Shown: positions 1 to 11,608, counted from the stretch's first letter. The stretch is 64,000 bases of DNA from Pseudoduganella armeniaca (GCF_003028855.1 NZ_CP028324.1:1178001-1242000); one strand, 5' to 3'. The notes: generated from the sequence alone by a model not told the origin. Translations and numbers: made by a program.

Positions 1-503
1 CGAAGGAAAAGACGCGGCAGTTCCTGCAGCACTGGATCGACATCGCCGACTACGACACCGCTTTCATTTGCGGCCCGGAGGACATGATGCTGGGCGTCTC
101 GGAGGCGCTGCAGGAAGCTGGCATGCCGAAGTCCAGCATCAAGGTCGAGCTGTTCGCCGCCTCGATCCCGAAGCACCAGCACAAGCCGCGCGCGCTGGAC
201 GCGAACGCGGCGCAGCACCTGACGGAAGTGACCGTGATTCAGGACGGCAACGCCGCCACGTTCACGATGGAAAAGGACAAGGAATCGATCCTGGATGCGG
301 GCCTGCGCGCGGGCCTGGAGATGCGCTATTCGTGCAAGGGTGGCGTATGCTCGACGTGCCGCTGCAAGGTGGTCGAGGGCAAGGTGGACATGGACGTCAA
401 CTACGCGCTGGAAGACTACGAAATCGCACGCGGCTTCGTGCTGAGCTGCCAGAGCTTCCCGGCGACGGACAAGGTCATCGTCGATTTCGACCAAGCAGAA
501 TAA
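1..503 (+). CDS. paaE: Phenylacetyl-CoA epoxidase reductase subunit PaaE, 3' part only
   Basis: The reading frame is open from the window edge (first full codon at 3), so only about the last 166 residues are present. PaaE passes electrons from NADPH through FAD and a plant-type 2Fe-2S cluster to the PaaABCD oxygenase, which epoxidises the ring of phenylacetyl-CoA. The fragment starts in the end of the NAD-binding module (FICGPEDMM). It then carries the C-terminal ferredoxin domain with the cluster cysteines in CKGGVCSTCRC and a last Cys in VLSCQSFP. The family assignment is supported by the paaG-paaH-paaI-paaK-paaJ-paaY-paaZ genes that follow on the same strand. A 115-bp spacer with a palindrome separates it from paaG; paaABCD presumably lie just outside the window. 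Confidence 0.93.
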   Translation, partial: KEKTRQFLQHWIDIADYDTAFICGPEDMMLGVSEALQEAGMPKSSIKVELFAASIPKHQHKPRALDANAAQHLTEVTVIQDGNAATFTMEKDKESILDAGLRAGLEMRYSCKGGVCSTCRCKVVEGKVDMDVNYALEDYEIARGFVLSCQSFPATDKVIVDFDQAE

Positions 504-543
504 AACAGCCGCCGCAACCAAACAACACCCAAGACCGAAAGCC

Positions 544-584
544 GGGGTCAGACGGGGACGCCGAGTCCCGGCGGGTCTGACCCC
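544..584. repeat. Palindromic intergenic element (GGGGTCAGAC arms)
   Basis: Perfect 10-bp outer arms GGGGTCAGAC (544-553) and GTCTGACCCC (575-584) enclose a second pairing, GGGAC (555-559) with GTCCC (565-569). The element lies in the spacer between paaE and paaG, inside what is otherwise one operon. It belongs to the dispersed palindrome family seen at about ten other places in this window. Confidence 0.7.
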
Positions 585-618
585 AGGGTTACGCCTCTGG
601 GTTTCGGAGGAGACACCA

Positions 619-1422
619 ATGAACAACGAAAAAACCTACGACAACATCCTGTTCACCATCCAAAACGGCATCGCCCAACTGACGCTGAACCGCCCGGATA
701 AACTGAACAGCTTCACGCAAGCGATGCACCTGGAAGTGCGCGACGCCTTCGAGCGTCTGCGCGCGGACAAGTCCGTGCGCGTATTGATCCTGACGGGCGC
801 CGGCCGCGGCTTCTGCGCTGGCCAGGACCTGTCCGACCGCGCGGTAGAACCAGGCGCCAAGGGCGTCGACCTGGGTGACTCCGTCGAAAAATTCTATGCA
901 CCGCTGGTACTGGCCATCAAGGAGCTGCCGCTGCCCGTGATCTGCGCCGTCAACGGCGTGGCGGCCGGCGCCGGTGCCAACCTGGCGCTGGCCTGCGACA
1001 TCGTGCTGGCGGCGAAATCGGCCACCTTCATCGAAGCCTTCTGCAAGCTGGGCCTGATCCCGGATACCGGCGGCACCTGGCACCTGCCGCGTCTGATCGG
1101 CCACGCCCGCGCGATGGGCCTGGCCATGCTGGGCGAGAAGCTGACGGCCGACCGCGCCGAGCAGTGGGGCCTGATCTGGAAGGCGCTGCCGGACGAAACG
1201 CTGATGCAGGAAGCGCAGGCGCTGGCCGAGCACTTCGCCTGCGCGCCCACCAAGGGCCTGGCGTTCACGAAGAAGGCCATCCATCAGAGCTACGCCAACA
1301 CGCTGCCCGAGCAGCTGAAGCTGGAAGGGGAGATGATGCGCGAACTGGGCTACAGCCACGACTACCGCGAAGGCGTGGACGCCTTCATCGCCAAACGCAC
1401 GCCACACTTCAAGGGAGAATGA
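619..1422 (+). CDS. paaG: 1,2-epoxyphenylacetyl-CoA isomerase (enoyl-CoA hydratase/isomerase family)
   Basis: The 267-residue crotonase-fold protein is of the usual PaaG length. In the aerobic phenylacetate pathway PaaG isomerises the ring-epoxide of phenylacetyl-CoA to an oxepin-CoA, the substrate of PaaZ, and also shifts a double bond later in beta-oxidation. The CoA and oxyanion-hole segments are visible as GRGFCAGQDLSD (residues about 63-73) and GVAAGAGANLALACD (113-127). The acidic residue of GLIPDTGG (D149 here) matches the catalytic Asp of the family. The ATG at 619 has a good ribosome site (GGAGGAGA, about 606-613). It ends 2 bp before paaH. A general enoyl-CoA hydratase role is excluded mainly by context. 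Confidence 0.93.
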   Translation: MNNEKTYDNILFTIQNGIAQLTLNRPDKLNSFTQAMHLEVRDAFERLRADKSVRVLILTGAGRGFCAGQDLSDRAVEPGAKGVDLGDSVEKFYAPLVLAIKELPLPVICAVNGVAAGAGANLALACDIVLAAKSATFIEAFCKLGLIPDTGGTWHLPRLIGHARAMGLAMLGEKLTADRAEQWGLIWKALPDETLMQEAQALAEHFACAPTKGLAFTKKAIHQSYANTLPEQLKLEGEMMRELGYSHDYREGVDAFIAKRTPHFKGE

Positions 1423-1424
1423 CG

Positions 1425-2978
1425 ATGGCAGCGCTCCAACCGGCCAGTGTCATCGCCGTCATCGGCAGCGGCGCAATGGGTTCCGGCATCGCCCAGGTGG
1501 CCGCCGCCGCCGGCCACACCGTCAAGCTGTACGACACGCGCGCGGAAGCCATCACGGTCGCCCTGGCGGGCATCGGCACCATCTACAGCAAGCTGGCCGA
1601 CAAGGGCAAGATGACGCACGCGGAGGCCGAAGCCGCGCGCGCGCGCCTGCACGCCGTCACCAGCTTGGCGGACGTGGCCGACGCCGCGCTCGTGGTCGAA
1701 GCCATCGTCGAGGACCTGGACGTCAAGCGCGGCCTGTTCGCCGAGCTGGAAGGCATCGTCGCGCAGGACGCGATTCTGGCGACGAACACGTCGTCGATCT
1801 CCATCACGGCCATCGGCGCCAAGCTGCGCCGGCCGGAACGCCTGGTCGGCATGCACTTCTTCAATCCGGTGCCGCTGATGGCGCTGGTCGAAGTGATCAG
1901 CGGCCTGGCGACCGACGCGCAGGTGGCCAATACCGTGTACGACACGGCCGCCAGCTGGGGCAAGAATCCCGTGCATGCGAAGTCCACGCCCGGCTTCATC
2001 GTCAACCGCGTGGCGCGGCCGTTCTACGCCGAAGGCTGGCGCCTGCTGCAGGAACAGGCGGCCGATGCGGCCACGATCGACGCCGTGCTGCGCGAAGCCG
2101 GGGGCTTTCGCATGGGGCCTTTCGAGCTGATGGACCTGATCGGCCACGACGTCAACTATTCGGTCACCCGCTCCGTGTTCGAGGCCTACTACGGCGACCC
2201 GCGCTTCACGCCTTCCGTGCTGCAGCAGGAGATGGTCAACGCCGGCTTCCTGGGCCGCAAGGCGGGGCGCGGCTGCTACCGCTACGGCGAGGGCGCGCAG
2301 GCGCCCGTGGTGCAGGCGGAAGCGCCGCTGCCACGGCCCGACTACGTGGGCCACAGCCTGGAAGCGGGCGCGGATGGCCGCCAGACGGCGGCGATGCTGG
2401 AGCGCTTCCGCGCCCATGGCATCGATGTCCACAACCGCAACTCGGCCGAAGGCCACCAGCACGGCGAGGCGCCGGCCTTCCACTGCAATGGCGCCGCGAT
2501 CTACCTGACGGACGGTCGCACGGCCACCGCGCGGGCGCGTGCCAACCGGCATGACGATACCGTCGTGTTCGACCTGGTGGGCGATCCGGTCAACGCCACC
2601 CGCATCGCCATCGCCGCCGCCGACCAGTGCAGCCCGGCCGCGTGCAATGCCGCCGTCGCGCTGTTCCAGGCCGCCGGCTTCACCGTCACGCGGCTGGACG
2701 ACGTGCCGGGCCTGGCCGTGATGCGCACTGTCGCGATGCTGGCCAACGAAGCCGCCGATGCCGTGCACCAGGGCGTGTGCAGCGCCGCCGCCGCCGACAT
2801 TGCGATGCAGAAGGGCGTCAATTATCCGCGCGGCCCGCTGGCATGGGCCGATGCCATCGGCGTTGGCCATATCGTCAAAGTGCTGGAAAACCTGGCGACC
2901 AGCTACGGCGAGGACCGCTACCGCGTGTCGCCGCTGCTGCGCCGCCGCCACGCCGCCGGGACGACCATCCATGCGTGA
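1425..2978 (+). CDS. paaH: 3-hydroxyacyl-CoA dehydrogenase PaaH
   Basis: This 517-residue protein of the 3-hydroxyacyl-CoA dehydrogenase family oxidises 3-hydroxyadipyl-CoA to 3-oxoadipyl-CoA with NAD+. The N-terminal Rossmann dinucleotide motif GSGAMGSG is near residue 15, NTSSISITA follows in the substrate region, and HFFNPVPLM is the family signature. The length fits the PaaH type with a second C-terminal 3HCDH-like domain (about residues 400-500). Two in-frame ATGs exist, 1419 and 1425. I chose 1425 because the GGGAG at 1413-1417 is then 7 nt away, whereas 1419 would leave almost no spacing. The 3' end overlaps the start of paaI by 8 nt, which suggests translational coupling. Confidence 0.93.
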   Translation: MAALQPASVIAVIGSGAMGSGIAQVAAAAGHTVKLYDTRAEAITVALAGIGTIYSKLADKGKMTHAEAEAARARLHAVTSLADVADAALVVEAIVEDLDVKRGLFAELEGIVAQDAILATNTSSISITAIGAKLRRPERLVGMHFFNPVPLMALVEVISGLATDAQVANTVYDTAASWGKNPVHAKSTPGFIVNRVARPFYAEGWRLLQEQAADAATIDAVLREAGGFRMGPFELMDLIGHDVNYSVTRSVFEAYYGDPRFTPSVLQQEMVNAGFLGRKAGRGCYRYGEGAQAPVVQAEAPLPRPDYVGHSLEAGADGRQTAAMLERFRAHGIDVHNRNSAEGHQHGEAPAFHCNGAAIYLTDGRTATARARANRHDDTVVFDLVGDPVNATRIAIAAADQCSPAACNAAVALFQAAGFTVTRLDDVPGLAVMRTVAMLANEAADAVHQGVCSAAAADIAMQKGVNYPRGPLAWADAIGVGHIVKVLENLATSYGEDRYRVSPLLRRRHAAGTTIHA

Positions 2979-3420
2979 CGCTGCCATGACCGATCCGGAC
3001 GCGCTGGCCAAGGCCGCCGGCGCGGCGATGTACGCCCGCGACCCGGCCAGCCAGGGCCTGGGCATGACGCTCGACGAGATCCGTCCCGGCTACGCGCGCA
3101 TGTCGATGCGCATCCGGCCGGACATGCTGAACGGCCACGGCTCCTGCCACGGCGGCTTCATCTTCGCGCTGGCCGACAGCGCCTTCGCGTTCGCCTGCAA
3201 CAGCCACAACCTGAACACGGTGGGCGCGGGCTGCAGCATCGATTACCTGGCGCCGGGCCGCCCGGACGACCTGCTCACCGCGCAAGCGACCGAGCGGGCG
3301 CTGGCCGGCAAGACCGGCATCTACGACGTCGACGTCGTCAACCAGGACGGCCGCCTGATCGCCACCTTCCGGGGCAAGTCGCACCGGGTCGGCGGCGAGG
3401 TCGTCCCAAGCCAGTCCTGA
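2971..3420 (+). CDS. paaI: Hydroxyphenylacetyl-CoA thioesterase PaaI
   Basis: Small hotdog-fold acyl-CoA thioesterase (149 residues from 2971, or 144 from the second ATG at 2986). PaaI hydrolyses ring-hydroxylated or dead-end phenylacetyl-CoA derivatives and so protects the CoA pool. The hotdog signature is GHGSCHGGFIFALADSAF, in which HGG and the following acidic residue form the active site. The 2986 start gives an N-terminus closer to the usual family length, while 2971 overlaps the paaH stop; neither has a strong Shine-Dalgarno sequence, so the start is uncertain. It is followed after 23 bp by paaK. Confidence 0.9.
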   Translation: MRDAAMTDPDALAKAAGAAMYARDPASQGLGMTLDEIRPGYARMSMRIRPDMLNGHGSCHGGFIFALADSAFAFACNSHNLNTVGAGCSIDYLAPGRPDDLLTAQATERALAGKTGIYDVDVVNQDGRLIATFRGKSHRVGGEVVPSQS

Positions 3421-3443
3421 AGCAACCGAACAAGGGAGGCACC

Positions 3444-4766
<1,323 letters not shown>

Positions 4767-4775
4767 GGACAACAA

Positions 4776-5981
<1,206 letters not shown>

Positions 5982-5985
5982 TCCG

Positions 5986-6588
5986 ATGGTCAAGGTCTAC
6001 GAGATCAACGGCATCCGCCCTGTCGTCCACCCCAGCGCCTACGTCCATCCGACGGCGGTGCTGATCGGCGACGTGATCGTCGGTCCGCGCTGCTATGTGG
6101 GTCCGCTAGCGTCGCTGCGCGGCGATTTCGGTCGCCTGATCCTGGAAGAGGGCGTCAACGTGCAGGATACCTGCGTGATGCACGGCTTCGCCGGCTCGGA
6201 CACGGTGGTCGAGGTGGACGGCCATATCGGCCACGGCGCCGTGCTGCACGGCTGCCGCATCGGCCGCAACGCGCTGGTGGGCATGAATGCCGTGGTGATG
6301 GACAACGCGGTGGTCGGGGCCGAGAGCATCGTCGCCGCCATGTGCTTCGTCAAGGCCGGCATGGAGATCCCGCCGCGCAGCATGGTCATCGGCACCCCGG
6401 CGCGCGTGGTGCGCCAGGTGACGGACACCGAGCTGGAATGGAAGAACATCGGCACCGGCCAGTACCACGAGCTGGCGGTGCGCTCGCGCGAGACGATGCG
6501 CGAGGTCGAGGCGCATACCGAGGTCGCGCCGGACCGCCCGCGCATGCAGTGGGACAGCTCGCTGCCGCTGCACGTCCACAAAAAGTAA
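5986..6588 (+). CDS. paaY: PaaY, gamma-carbonic-anhydrase-like hexapeptide thioesterase
   Basis: The 200-residue left-handed beta-helix protein begins MVKVYEINGIRPVV and has repeated hexapeptide turns (VHPTAVLIGDVIVG and onward). Metal-ligand histidines lie in VMHGF and HIGHGAVLHGC. In the phenylacetate pathway PaaY is reported as a thioesterase active on the ring-opened or oxepin-CoA side products. The start at 5986 is set by the immediate upstream thiolase stop and by the family N-terminus; a longer frame starting at 5800 would run through paaJ. A 98-bp spacer with a palindrome separates it from paaZ. Confidence 0.9.
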   Translation: MVKVYEINGIRPVVHPSAYVHPTAVLIGDVIVGPRCYVGPLASLRGDFGRLILEEGVNVQDTCVMHGFAGSDTVVEVDGHIGHGAVLHGCRIGRNALVGMNAVVMDNAVVGAESIVAAMCFVKAGMEIPPRSMVIGTPARVVRQVTDTELEWKNIGTGQYHELAVRSRETMREVEAHTEVAPDRPRMQWDSSLPLHVHKK

Positions 6589-6596
6589 GCAACGCC

Positions 6597-6649
6597 GGGG
6601 ACAGGCACCGATCCGCGGGCGGAACGCCCACGGATCGGTGCCTGTCCCC
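6597..6649. repeat. Palindromic intergenic element (GGGGACAGGCACC arms)
   Basis: A perfect 19-bp outer stem pairs 6597-6615 with 6631-6649. After one mismatch a 4-bp inner stem (GGGC 6617-6620 / GCCC 6626-6629) closes on the loop GGAAC. The element sits between paaY and paaZ. The loop core GGGCGGAACG is shared with the element at 52893-52941, which places the two in one subfamily. Confidence 0.8.
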
Positions 6650-6686
6650 ATGGGTCTAACCCAATGAGCCAAGAAACGGAGACAAT

Positions 6687-8732
6687 ATGGCAACCACCCT
6701 GCAAAGCTTCATCGCCGGCCGCTGGCACGGCAAGGAAGCGCACCAGCCGCTGCACGGCGCGCTGAACAACCAGCTGATCTATCACACGCATGCGGAAGTC
6801 GTCGACTTCGCCGAGGCGGTGGACTATGGCCGCAAGACCGGCATTCCGGCGCTGATGAAGCTGGACTTCCAGCAGCGCGCCGCCGTGCTGAAGGCGCTGG
6901 CGCTGTACCTGATGGAGCGCAAGGAAGAGCTGTATCGCATCTCGCACCTGACCGGCGCCACCCGCGCCGACAGCTGGGTAGACGTGGAAGGCGGTATCGG
7001 CACCTTGTTGGCGTACGCCAGCATGGGCAGCCGCGAGCTGCCGTCGTCGAACGTGCTGCACGAGGGCCCGGCCATGGCGCTGGGCAAGCGCGGCGGCTTC
7101 TCCGGCACCCACATCCTGGTGCCGAAGGGCGGCATCGCGGTGCACATCAACGCGTTCAACTTCCCGATCTGGGGCCTGCTGGAGAAATTCGCGCCCAGCT
7201 TCCTGGCCGCGATGCCGTGCATCGGCAAGCCGGCCACGGCGACGAGCTACCTGACCGAAGCGCTGGTGCGCATGGTGCACGAATCGAACCTGCTGCCGGC
7301 CGGCGCGCTGCAGCTCGTCATCGGCAGTACCGGCGACCTGCTGGACCGCCTGACGGGCTTCGATGCCGTCACGTTCACCGGCTCGGCCGACACGGCGGCG
7401 AAACTGCGCGCCAACCGCAACCTGATCGCCAACTCGGTACCGTTCACGGCCGAGGCGGACTCGCTGAACTGCGCGATCCTGGCGCCGGACGTGACGCCGG
7501 ACGATCCGGAATTCGACCTGTTCGTCAAGGAAGTGGCGCGCGAGATGACGGGCAAGGCCGGCCAGAAGTGCACGGCGATTCGCCGCATCATCGTGCCGCG
7601 CCAGCAGGCCGACAACGTGGCCGAGCGACTGCGCGAGCGGCTGGCCAAGATCACCGTCGGCGATCCGTCCATCGACGGCGTGCGCATGGGTGCGCTGGCC
7701 TCGAAGGACCAGCAGCGCGACGTGGCCGCCCAGGTCGAGCACCTGCTGGCCGGCAATGAGCTGCTGTACGGGCATCCGGAAGAACTGAAGCTGGTGGGCG
7801 ATGGCGTGCACGAGGGCGCGTTCTTCTCGCCAACCTTGGTCATGTGCCGCAACGCGATGGAGAACGACGCGGTGCACGACGTCGAAGCGTTCGGACCCGT
7901 CAGCACCCTGATGACGTACGACGGCATCGACGAGGCGCTGGCGCTGGCCGCGCGCGGCAAGGGCAGCCTGGTCTCGACCCTGGTGACGAAGGACCCGGCC
8001 ACGGCCGCGTACGCGGTACCGATGGCGGCCGCCCATCATGGCCGCGTGCTGGTGCTGGAGCGCGAGGCGTCGGTGGATTCGACCGGCCACGGCTCGCCGC
8101 TGCCGCAGCTGAAGCACGGCGGTCCGGGCCGCGCCGGCGGCGGCGAGGAGCTGGGCGGCATTCGCGCCGTCAAGCACTTCCTGCAGCGCGCGGCGGTGCA
8201 GGGATCGCCGACGATGCTGTCCGCGATCACCGGCGAATACGTGCGTGGCGGTGCGGTGCGCGAGAGCGACGTGCACCCGTTCCGCAAGCATTTCGAGGAC
8301 CTGCAGGTGGGCGATTCGCTGCTGACGCACCGGCGCACCGTGAGCGAGGCGGACATCGTCAACTTCGGCGGCGTCTCGGGCGACTACTTCTACATGCACT
8401 TCGACGAGATCGCGGCGAAGGACACGCAGTTCGGCAAGCGCATCGCGCACGGCTATTTCGTGCTGTCGGCGGCGGCCGGCCTGTTCGTTTCGCCCGCGCC
8501 AGGCCCGGTGCTGGCCAACTACGGCCTGGACAACCTGCGCTTCATCACGCCGGTGGCGATCGGCGACACGATCCGCGCGCGCCTGACGTGCAAGCGCAAG
8601 GTCGACCGCAACCGCAAGGACGACAAGGGCGTCGGCCAGGGCGTCGTGGCATGGGACGTGCAGGTGACGAACCAGAACGACGAGCTGGTGGCAAGCTATG
8701 ACATCCTCACCCTAGTCTCGAAGAAGGCCTAA
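6687..8732 (+). CDS. paaZ: Bifunctional oxepin-CoA hydrolase / semialdehyde dehydrogenase PaaZ
   Basis: This 681-residue fusion opens the oxepin-CoA ring and then oxidises the resulting semialdehyde to 3-oxo-5,6-dehydrosuberyl-CoA with NADP+. Residues 1 to about 520 are an aldehyde dehydrogenase domain with the general base E256 (EADSLNC) and nucleophile C295 (GQKCTA). The C-terminal MaoC-type hydratase domain (about 530-681) keeps the catalytic pair D566 and H571 in SGDYFYMHFD. Residue numbering agrees closely with the characterised E. coli enzyme. The ATG has an upstream ACGGAGAC ribosome site. It is the last gene of the cluster, converging on an M24 peptidase gene. Confidence 0.95.
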   Translation: MATTLQSFIAGRWHGKEAHQPLHGALNNQLIYHTHAEVVDFAEAVDYGRKTGIPALMKLDFQQRAAVLKALALYLMERKEELYRISHLTGATRADSWVDVEGGIGTLLAYASMGSRELPSSNVLHEGPAMALGKRGGFSGTHILVPKGGIAVHINAFNFPIWGLLEKFAPSFLAAMPCIGKPATATSYLTEALVRMVHESNLLPAGALQLVIGSTGDLLDRLTGFDAVTFTGSADTAAKLRANRNLIANSVPFTAEADSLNCAILAPDVTPDDPEFDLFVKEVAREMTGKAGQKCTAIRRIIVPRQQADNVAERLRERLAKITVGDPSIDGVRMGALASKDQQRDVAAQVEHLLAGNELLYGHPEELKLVGDGVHEGAFFSPTLVMCRNAMENDAVHDVEAFGPVSTLMTYDGIDEALALAARGKGSLVSTLVTKDPATAAYAVPMAAAHHGRVLVLEREASVDSTGHGSPLPQLKHGGPGRAGGGEELGGIRAVKHFLQRAAVQGSPTMLSAITGEYVRGGAVRESDVHPFRKHFEDLQVGDSLLTHRRTVSEADIVNFGGVSGDYFYMHFDEIAAKDTQFGKRIAHGYFVLSAAAGLFVSPAPGPVLANYGLDNLRFITPVAIGDTIRARLTCKRKVDRNRKDDKGVGQGVVAWDVQVTNQNDELVASYDILTLVSKKA

Positions 8733-8750
8733 GTCCACGCAACAACAACC

Positions 8751-8820
8751 GGGTCAGGTCTGACATTTGGACATTTCCTGGGATTAAGGCTGCGGATGTC
8801 CGATTGCCAGACCTGACCCC
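8751..8820. repeat. Palindromic intergenic element (GGGTCAGGTCTGACA arms)
   Basis: Arms of 24 bp, 8751-8774 and 8796-8819, pair with three mismatches around a 21-nt loop. The element lies between the convergent genes paaZ and the M24 peptidase gene. The arm sequence is a diverged form of the perfect hairpin at 62406-62468. It could serve as a transcription barrier in both directions, but there is no clean U-tract. Confidence 0.75.
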
Positions 8821-8827
8821 ATGTTTT

Positions 8828-10060
8828 TCAGCCGCGCAGGCCGAACGGATCGTCGATCGACCGTGCCGGCTGGGTGAACCACGCCGGACCCTGTTCCGTC
8901 ATGTAGAAGTGGTCCTCATGGCGGACGCCGAATTCGCCCGGCACGCAGATCATCGGTTCGTTCGAGAAGCACATGCCGACGTCCAGCGGCGTCTTGTCGC
9001 CGCCCACCAGGTAGGGCCACTCGTGGATGTCCAGCCCGATGCCGTGGCCGGTGCGGTGCGGCAGGCCGGGCAGCTTGTAGCCGGGGCCGAAGCCGTTGCC
9101 TTCCAGCGAGCGGCGCGCGGCGGCGTCCACTTCCTCGCACGGCACGCCCAGGCGGGCTGCTTCGAACGCGGCCTGTTGCGCTGCTTTCTCCGCGTTCCAG
9201 ACGAAGCGCTGGCGCTCGCTCGGCGTGCCGTACACATAGGTGCGCGTGATGTCGGAAATATAGTTGTGCAGCTTGCAGCCGGTGTCGATCAGCACCGTGT
9301 CGCCTCCCTTCAACGTCTGCACGTAGCTGACGCCGTGCGGGAAGGCGGTAGCGGGGCCGAACAGCACGATGCAGAAATACGAGCCCGATGCGCCGACCTT
9401 GCGGTGCGCGCGCGCGATGAATTCCTCCACCTCGGCCGTCGTGATCCCCTCGCGCAGGATGCTGGCGGTGGCCACGTGCACCGCCAGCGTCATGTCCATC
9501 GCCCGCTGCATCAGCGCGATCTCGGCGCGTGACTTGCGTGTGCGGCAGTGCGCCGTCACGGCGCGGGCATTCTCCAGTGCATAGCCGGCCGCGAGGGGGC
9601 GAATGCCGTCATAGATGAAGAACGCCGCGCTTTCGCAGATACCGACGCGCGGCGGACTGGCCTCGTCCGGCTTGATGCCCATCCGGGCCAGCACGTCGAC
9701 GAACAGGCGGTACGGGCTCTCGTGCTCTTCCCAGCAGTTGACGGGGCCGTCGACCAGCATGAAGTCCTTCAGCGTGTCGTGCTCGAACGCGGGCGCGATA
9801 TATTCCAGCGTGCCGGTGGCCGGCAGGATGGCTCCCACCATGCGTTCGCTGGCGTACCAGCGCGTGCCCGTGAAGTACAGCAGGTTGGCGCCGGCGTTCA
9901 GGTAGACGGCCGCGATGCCTTCGCGCTGCATGTAGGCCTGCGCTTTCGCGATGCGCGCCAGGTGTTCGTCGCGGCCGACGGGCACCGCGCCCGCCGTCAT
10001 GTCCTCCAGTGTCGCCAGTGCTTCCTCGATGCTCTTGCCGCCGATGCCGATGCTGTTCAT
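8828..10060 (-). CDS. M24 family metallopeptidase (Xaa-Pro aminopeptidase-like)
   Basis: The 410-residue protein has a creatinase-like N-terminal domain (residues 1-170) and a pita-bread M24 catalytic domain (about 175-400). All five dinuclear-metal ligands are visible: D259 (VLIDTG), D270 (ISDITRT), H339 (RTGHGIG), E368 (FSNEP) and E382 (RHEDHF). The family removes N-terminal residues preceding proline, or in specialised members hydrolyses small amides such as ectoine; no ectoine genes are nearby, so the substrate is open. No signal peptide is seen, so it is cytoplasmic. It follows a large unknown gene by 19 bp on the same strand. Confidence 0.88.
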   Translation of the reverse strand: MNSIGIGGKSIEEALATLEDMTAGAVPVGRDEHLARIAKAQAYMQREGIAAVYLNAGANLLYFTGTRWYASERMVGAILPATGTLEYIAPAFEHDTLKDFMLVDGPVNCWEEHESPYRLFVDVLARMGIKPDEASPPRVGICESAAFFIYDGIRPLAAGYALENARAVTAHCRTRKSRAEIALMQRAMDMTLAVHVATASILREGITTAEVEEFIARAHRKVGASGSYFCIVLFGPATAFPHGVSYVQTLKGGDTVLIDTGCKLHNYISDITRTYVYGTPSERQRFVWNAEKAAQQAAFEAARLGVPCEEVDAAARRSLEGNGFGPGYKLPGLPHRTGHGIGLDIHEWPYLVGGDKTPLDVGMCFSNEPMICVPGEFGVRHEDHFYMTEQGPAWFTQPARSIDDPFGLRG

Positions 10061-10079
10061 GTGTGCTCCATGGTTGTCG

Positions 10080-11561
10080 TTATTGGAAAAATGCGATCAG
10101 TTCCGTCGCGCTGCCGTTGCCGCGCCGTAGCGTCAGCCTGGCGTTGCCGGCAAAGACGATGTCGATCTCGTAGTAGGGGCCACCGCGGTCGGCGAGTGCA
10201 TCGCTGACGCCGTCCTCGATGGACGCCACCTCGTCGCGCCGCCACAGGTACAGCCAGCCTTCATGGGTAAGGCCGCAGCGGCCGGCGTCGTCGCGCCACA
10301 GGGTCAATTGGGGGCGGTGCAGGGCATCGGGCGCCGGCAGCAGGCACGCGGCTGGCCTGCCGTAGTGCGACGACACCGTGGCGTTCGGGATCACGCTGGA
10401 ATGCGTGGGCGGGAAATCGGTCTGCCAGCGCGCTTCCTGCAGCAGCCTGTGGCGGTACCACCAGGGGTCGATGGTGAACCAGCCGGTACCGGAGGAGCGG
10501 CTGTAATGAAGCGTCAGCGCCAGGCGGGCGCCGTGCAGTTCCAGTACCGGATGGCCCTGTTCGCGGTAGGTGACGCGCCAGCCCGGCCGCAGCGTCTTGC
10601 GCCAGCGCGCTATCTCGTCGCGCCACAGCGCCCGGTTGCCCTTGCCGTTGATGGTCGAGAAATCGAAGTGGAAGCGACGGGGCGGAAAATCCTCGAGGCC
10701 GCGCTCGTGGTCCGGCTTGAGCGCCTGGACGAGCAGCCCGCCCACGTCGATGCGTTCGCCCGGCGCGGCGTTCCACAGCGTGGCCAGGGCCTGTTCTTCG
10801 TCCACGTCCGCCAGCGCGATGTCGCCGCGCGCGGACAGCACGGTCAGTTCGCTGTCGCTGTCGCGCGCGAAGAAAGCCTCGAGCGCGGCCTGCTCGATAT
10901 GGCCACGCTTGACGAGTTGTCGGTAGAACGGGTGCGACAGGTCGTCCGGCAACCTGGCGGTGGCATAACCGCCACCTTCGAGCGTCGCTTCGTTGACCGG
11001 CGTCGCCATGGTGTTGACAGCGGTGCGCGTGAAGTGGATCAGGCGCAGCTCAGCCCAATGGAAGGTCTTGCTTTCGCCGTGCGCAAGGACTTCGATCAGG
11101 TCCTCCGTCACGCGCCGGATCGGATTGCCGCGCTCGTCGGGCGGCGAGCGGAATGCCGCAATGTCGCGCGCCTTGCCGACCAAATGCCAGCGTGGCGCGA
11201 TCTTGACCGGCGCTGCGCTGATGGCCTTCCAGGCCGAGGCTTCGAAGGTGCGCGCCACGAGGTTTACCAAGACCTCGCGCCGATGCCAGCCGGTGCGGGG
11301 AAAGTCGCGGTCCTCATGCAGCGCAGGTACCCACTTCAGCTCCCACATGAAGATGCGATCGCCGTCCGGGTTCATGATAGGTTCGGTAAAGCGCGCATGC
11401 CGCCCCCAGTCGCAGCCATCGACGCCCAGGCAGACCAGGCGAAAACGCACGGGCGAATCGGTGAAACGGTGTTCGAAAGCGTCGTACGTGGAGAACGGGA
11501 CGGGTGCGCCAGTGCGTGGCGGAGAGCGGAAGCGTTTGAAAAAGCTGAACAAATCGAGCAT
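10080..11561 (-). CDS. Hypothetical protein, 493 residues
   Basis: I do not recognise this protein. It starts MLDLFSFFKRFRSP, has no signal peptide or membrane segment, and is rich in Trp and Arg. Features include WRDEIARWRKTLRPGWRV in the middle and a beta-rich C-terminal half ending in YYEIDIVFAGNARLTLRRG. The coding frame is well supported: normal high-GC third-position bias over 1.48 kb and tight spacing (19 bp) to the downstream M24 peptidase gene, which may be co-transcribed. Alternative frames in the region look like shadows. Function is unknown. Confidence 0.7.
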   Translation of the reverse strand: MLDLFSFFKRFRSPPRTGAPVPFSTYDAFEHRFTDSPVRFRLVCLGVDGCDWGRHARFTEPIMNPDGDRIFMWELKWVPALHEDRDFPRTGWHRREVLVNLVARTFEASAWKAISAAPVKIAPRWHLVGKARDIAAFRSPPDERGNPIRRVTEDLIEVLAHGESKTFHWAELRLIHFTRTAVNTMATPVNEATLEGGGYATARLPDDLSHPFYRQLVKRGHIEQAALEAFFARDSDSELTVLSARGDIALADVDEEQALATLWNAAPGERIDVGGLLVQALKPDHERGLEDFPPRRFHFDFSTINGKGNRALWRDEIARWRKTLRPGWRVTYREQGHPVLELHGARLALTLHYSRSSGTGWFTIDPWWYRHRLLQEARWQTDFPPTHSSVIPNATVSSHYGRPAACLLPAPDALHRPQLTLWRDDAGRCGLTHEGWLYLWRRDEVASIEDGVSDALADRGGPYYEIDIVFAGNARLTLRRGNGSATELIAFFQ

Positions 11562-11578
11562 GCCTGTCCGGTGAAATG

Positions 11579-11608
11579 ACGGCGGGCTCCCGCTGGGGAG
11601 CCCGCCGT
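11579..11608 (-). terminator. Hairpin terminator of M4 protease copy 1
   Basis: A perfect 13-bp stem (ACGGCGGGCTCCC at 11579-11591 with 11596-11608) closes on a 4-nt loop, just downstream of the minus-strand protease gene. Almost the same hairpin follows protease copy 2 at 14419-14448, so it was duplicated with the gene. The T-tract on the minus strand is weak. Confidence 0.65.

Noticed and set aside
1362..3065. A 567-codon antisense frame over paaH and paaI
   Set aside because: Shadow of the coding strand; composition is typical of antisense translation and no ribosome site is seen.
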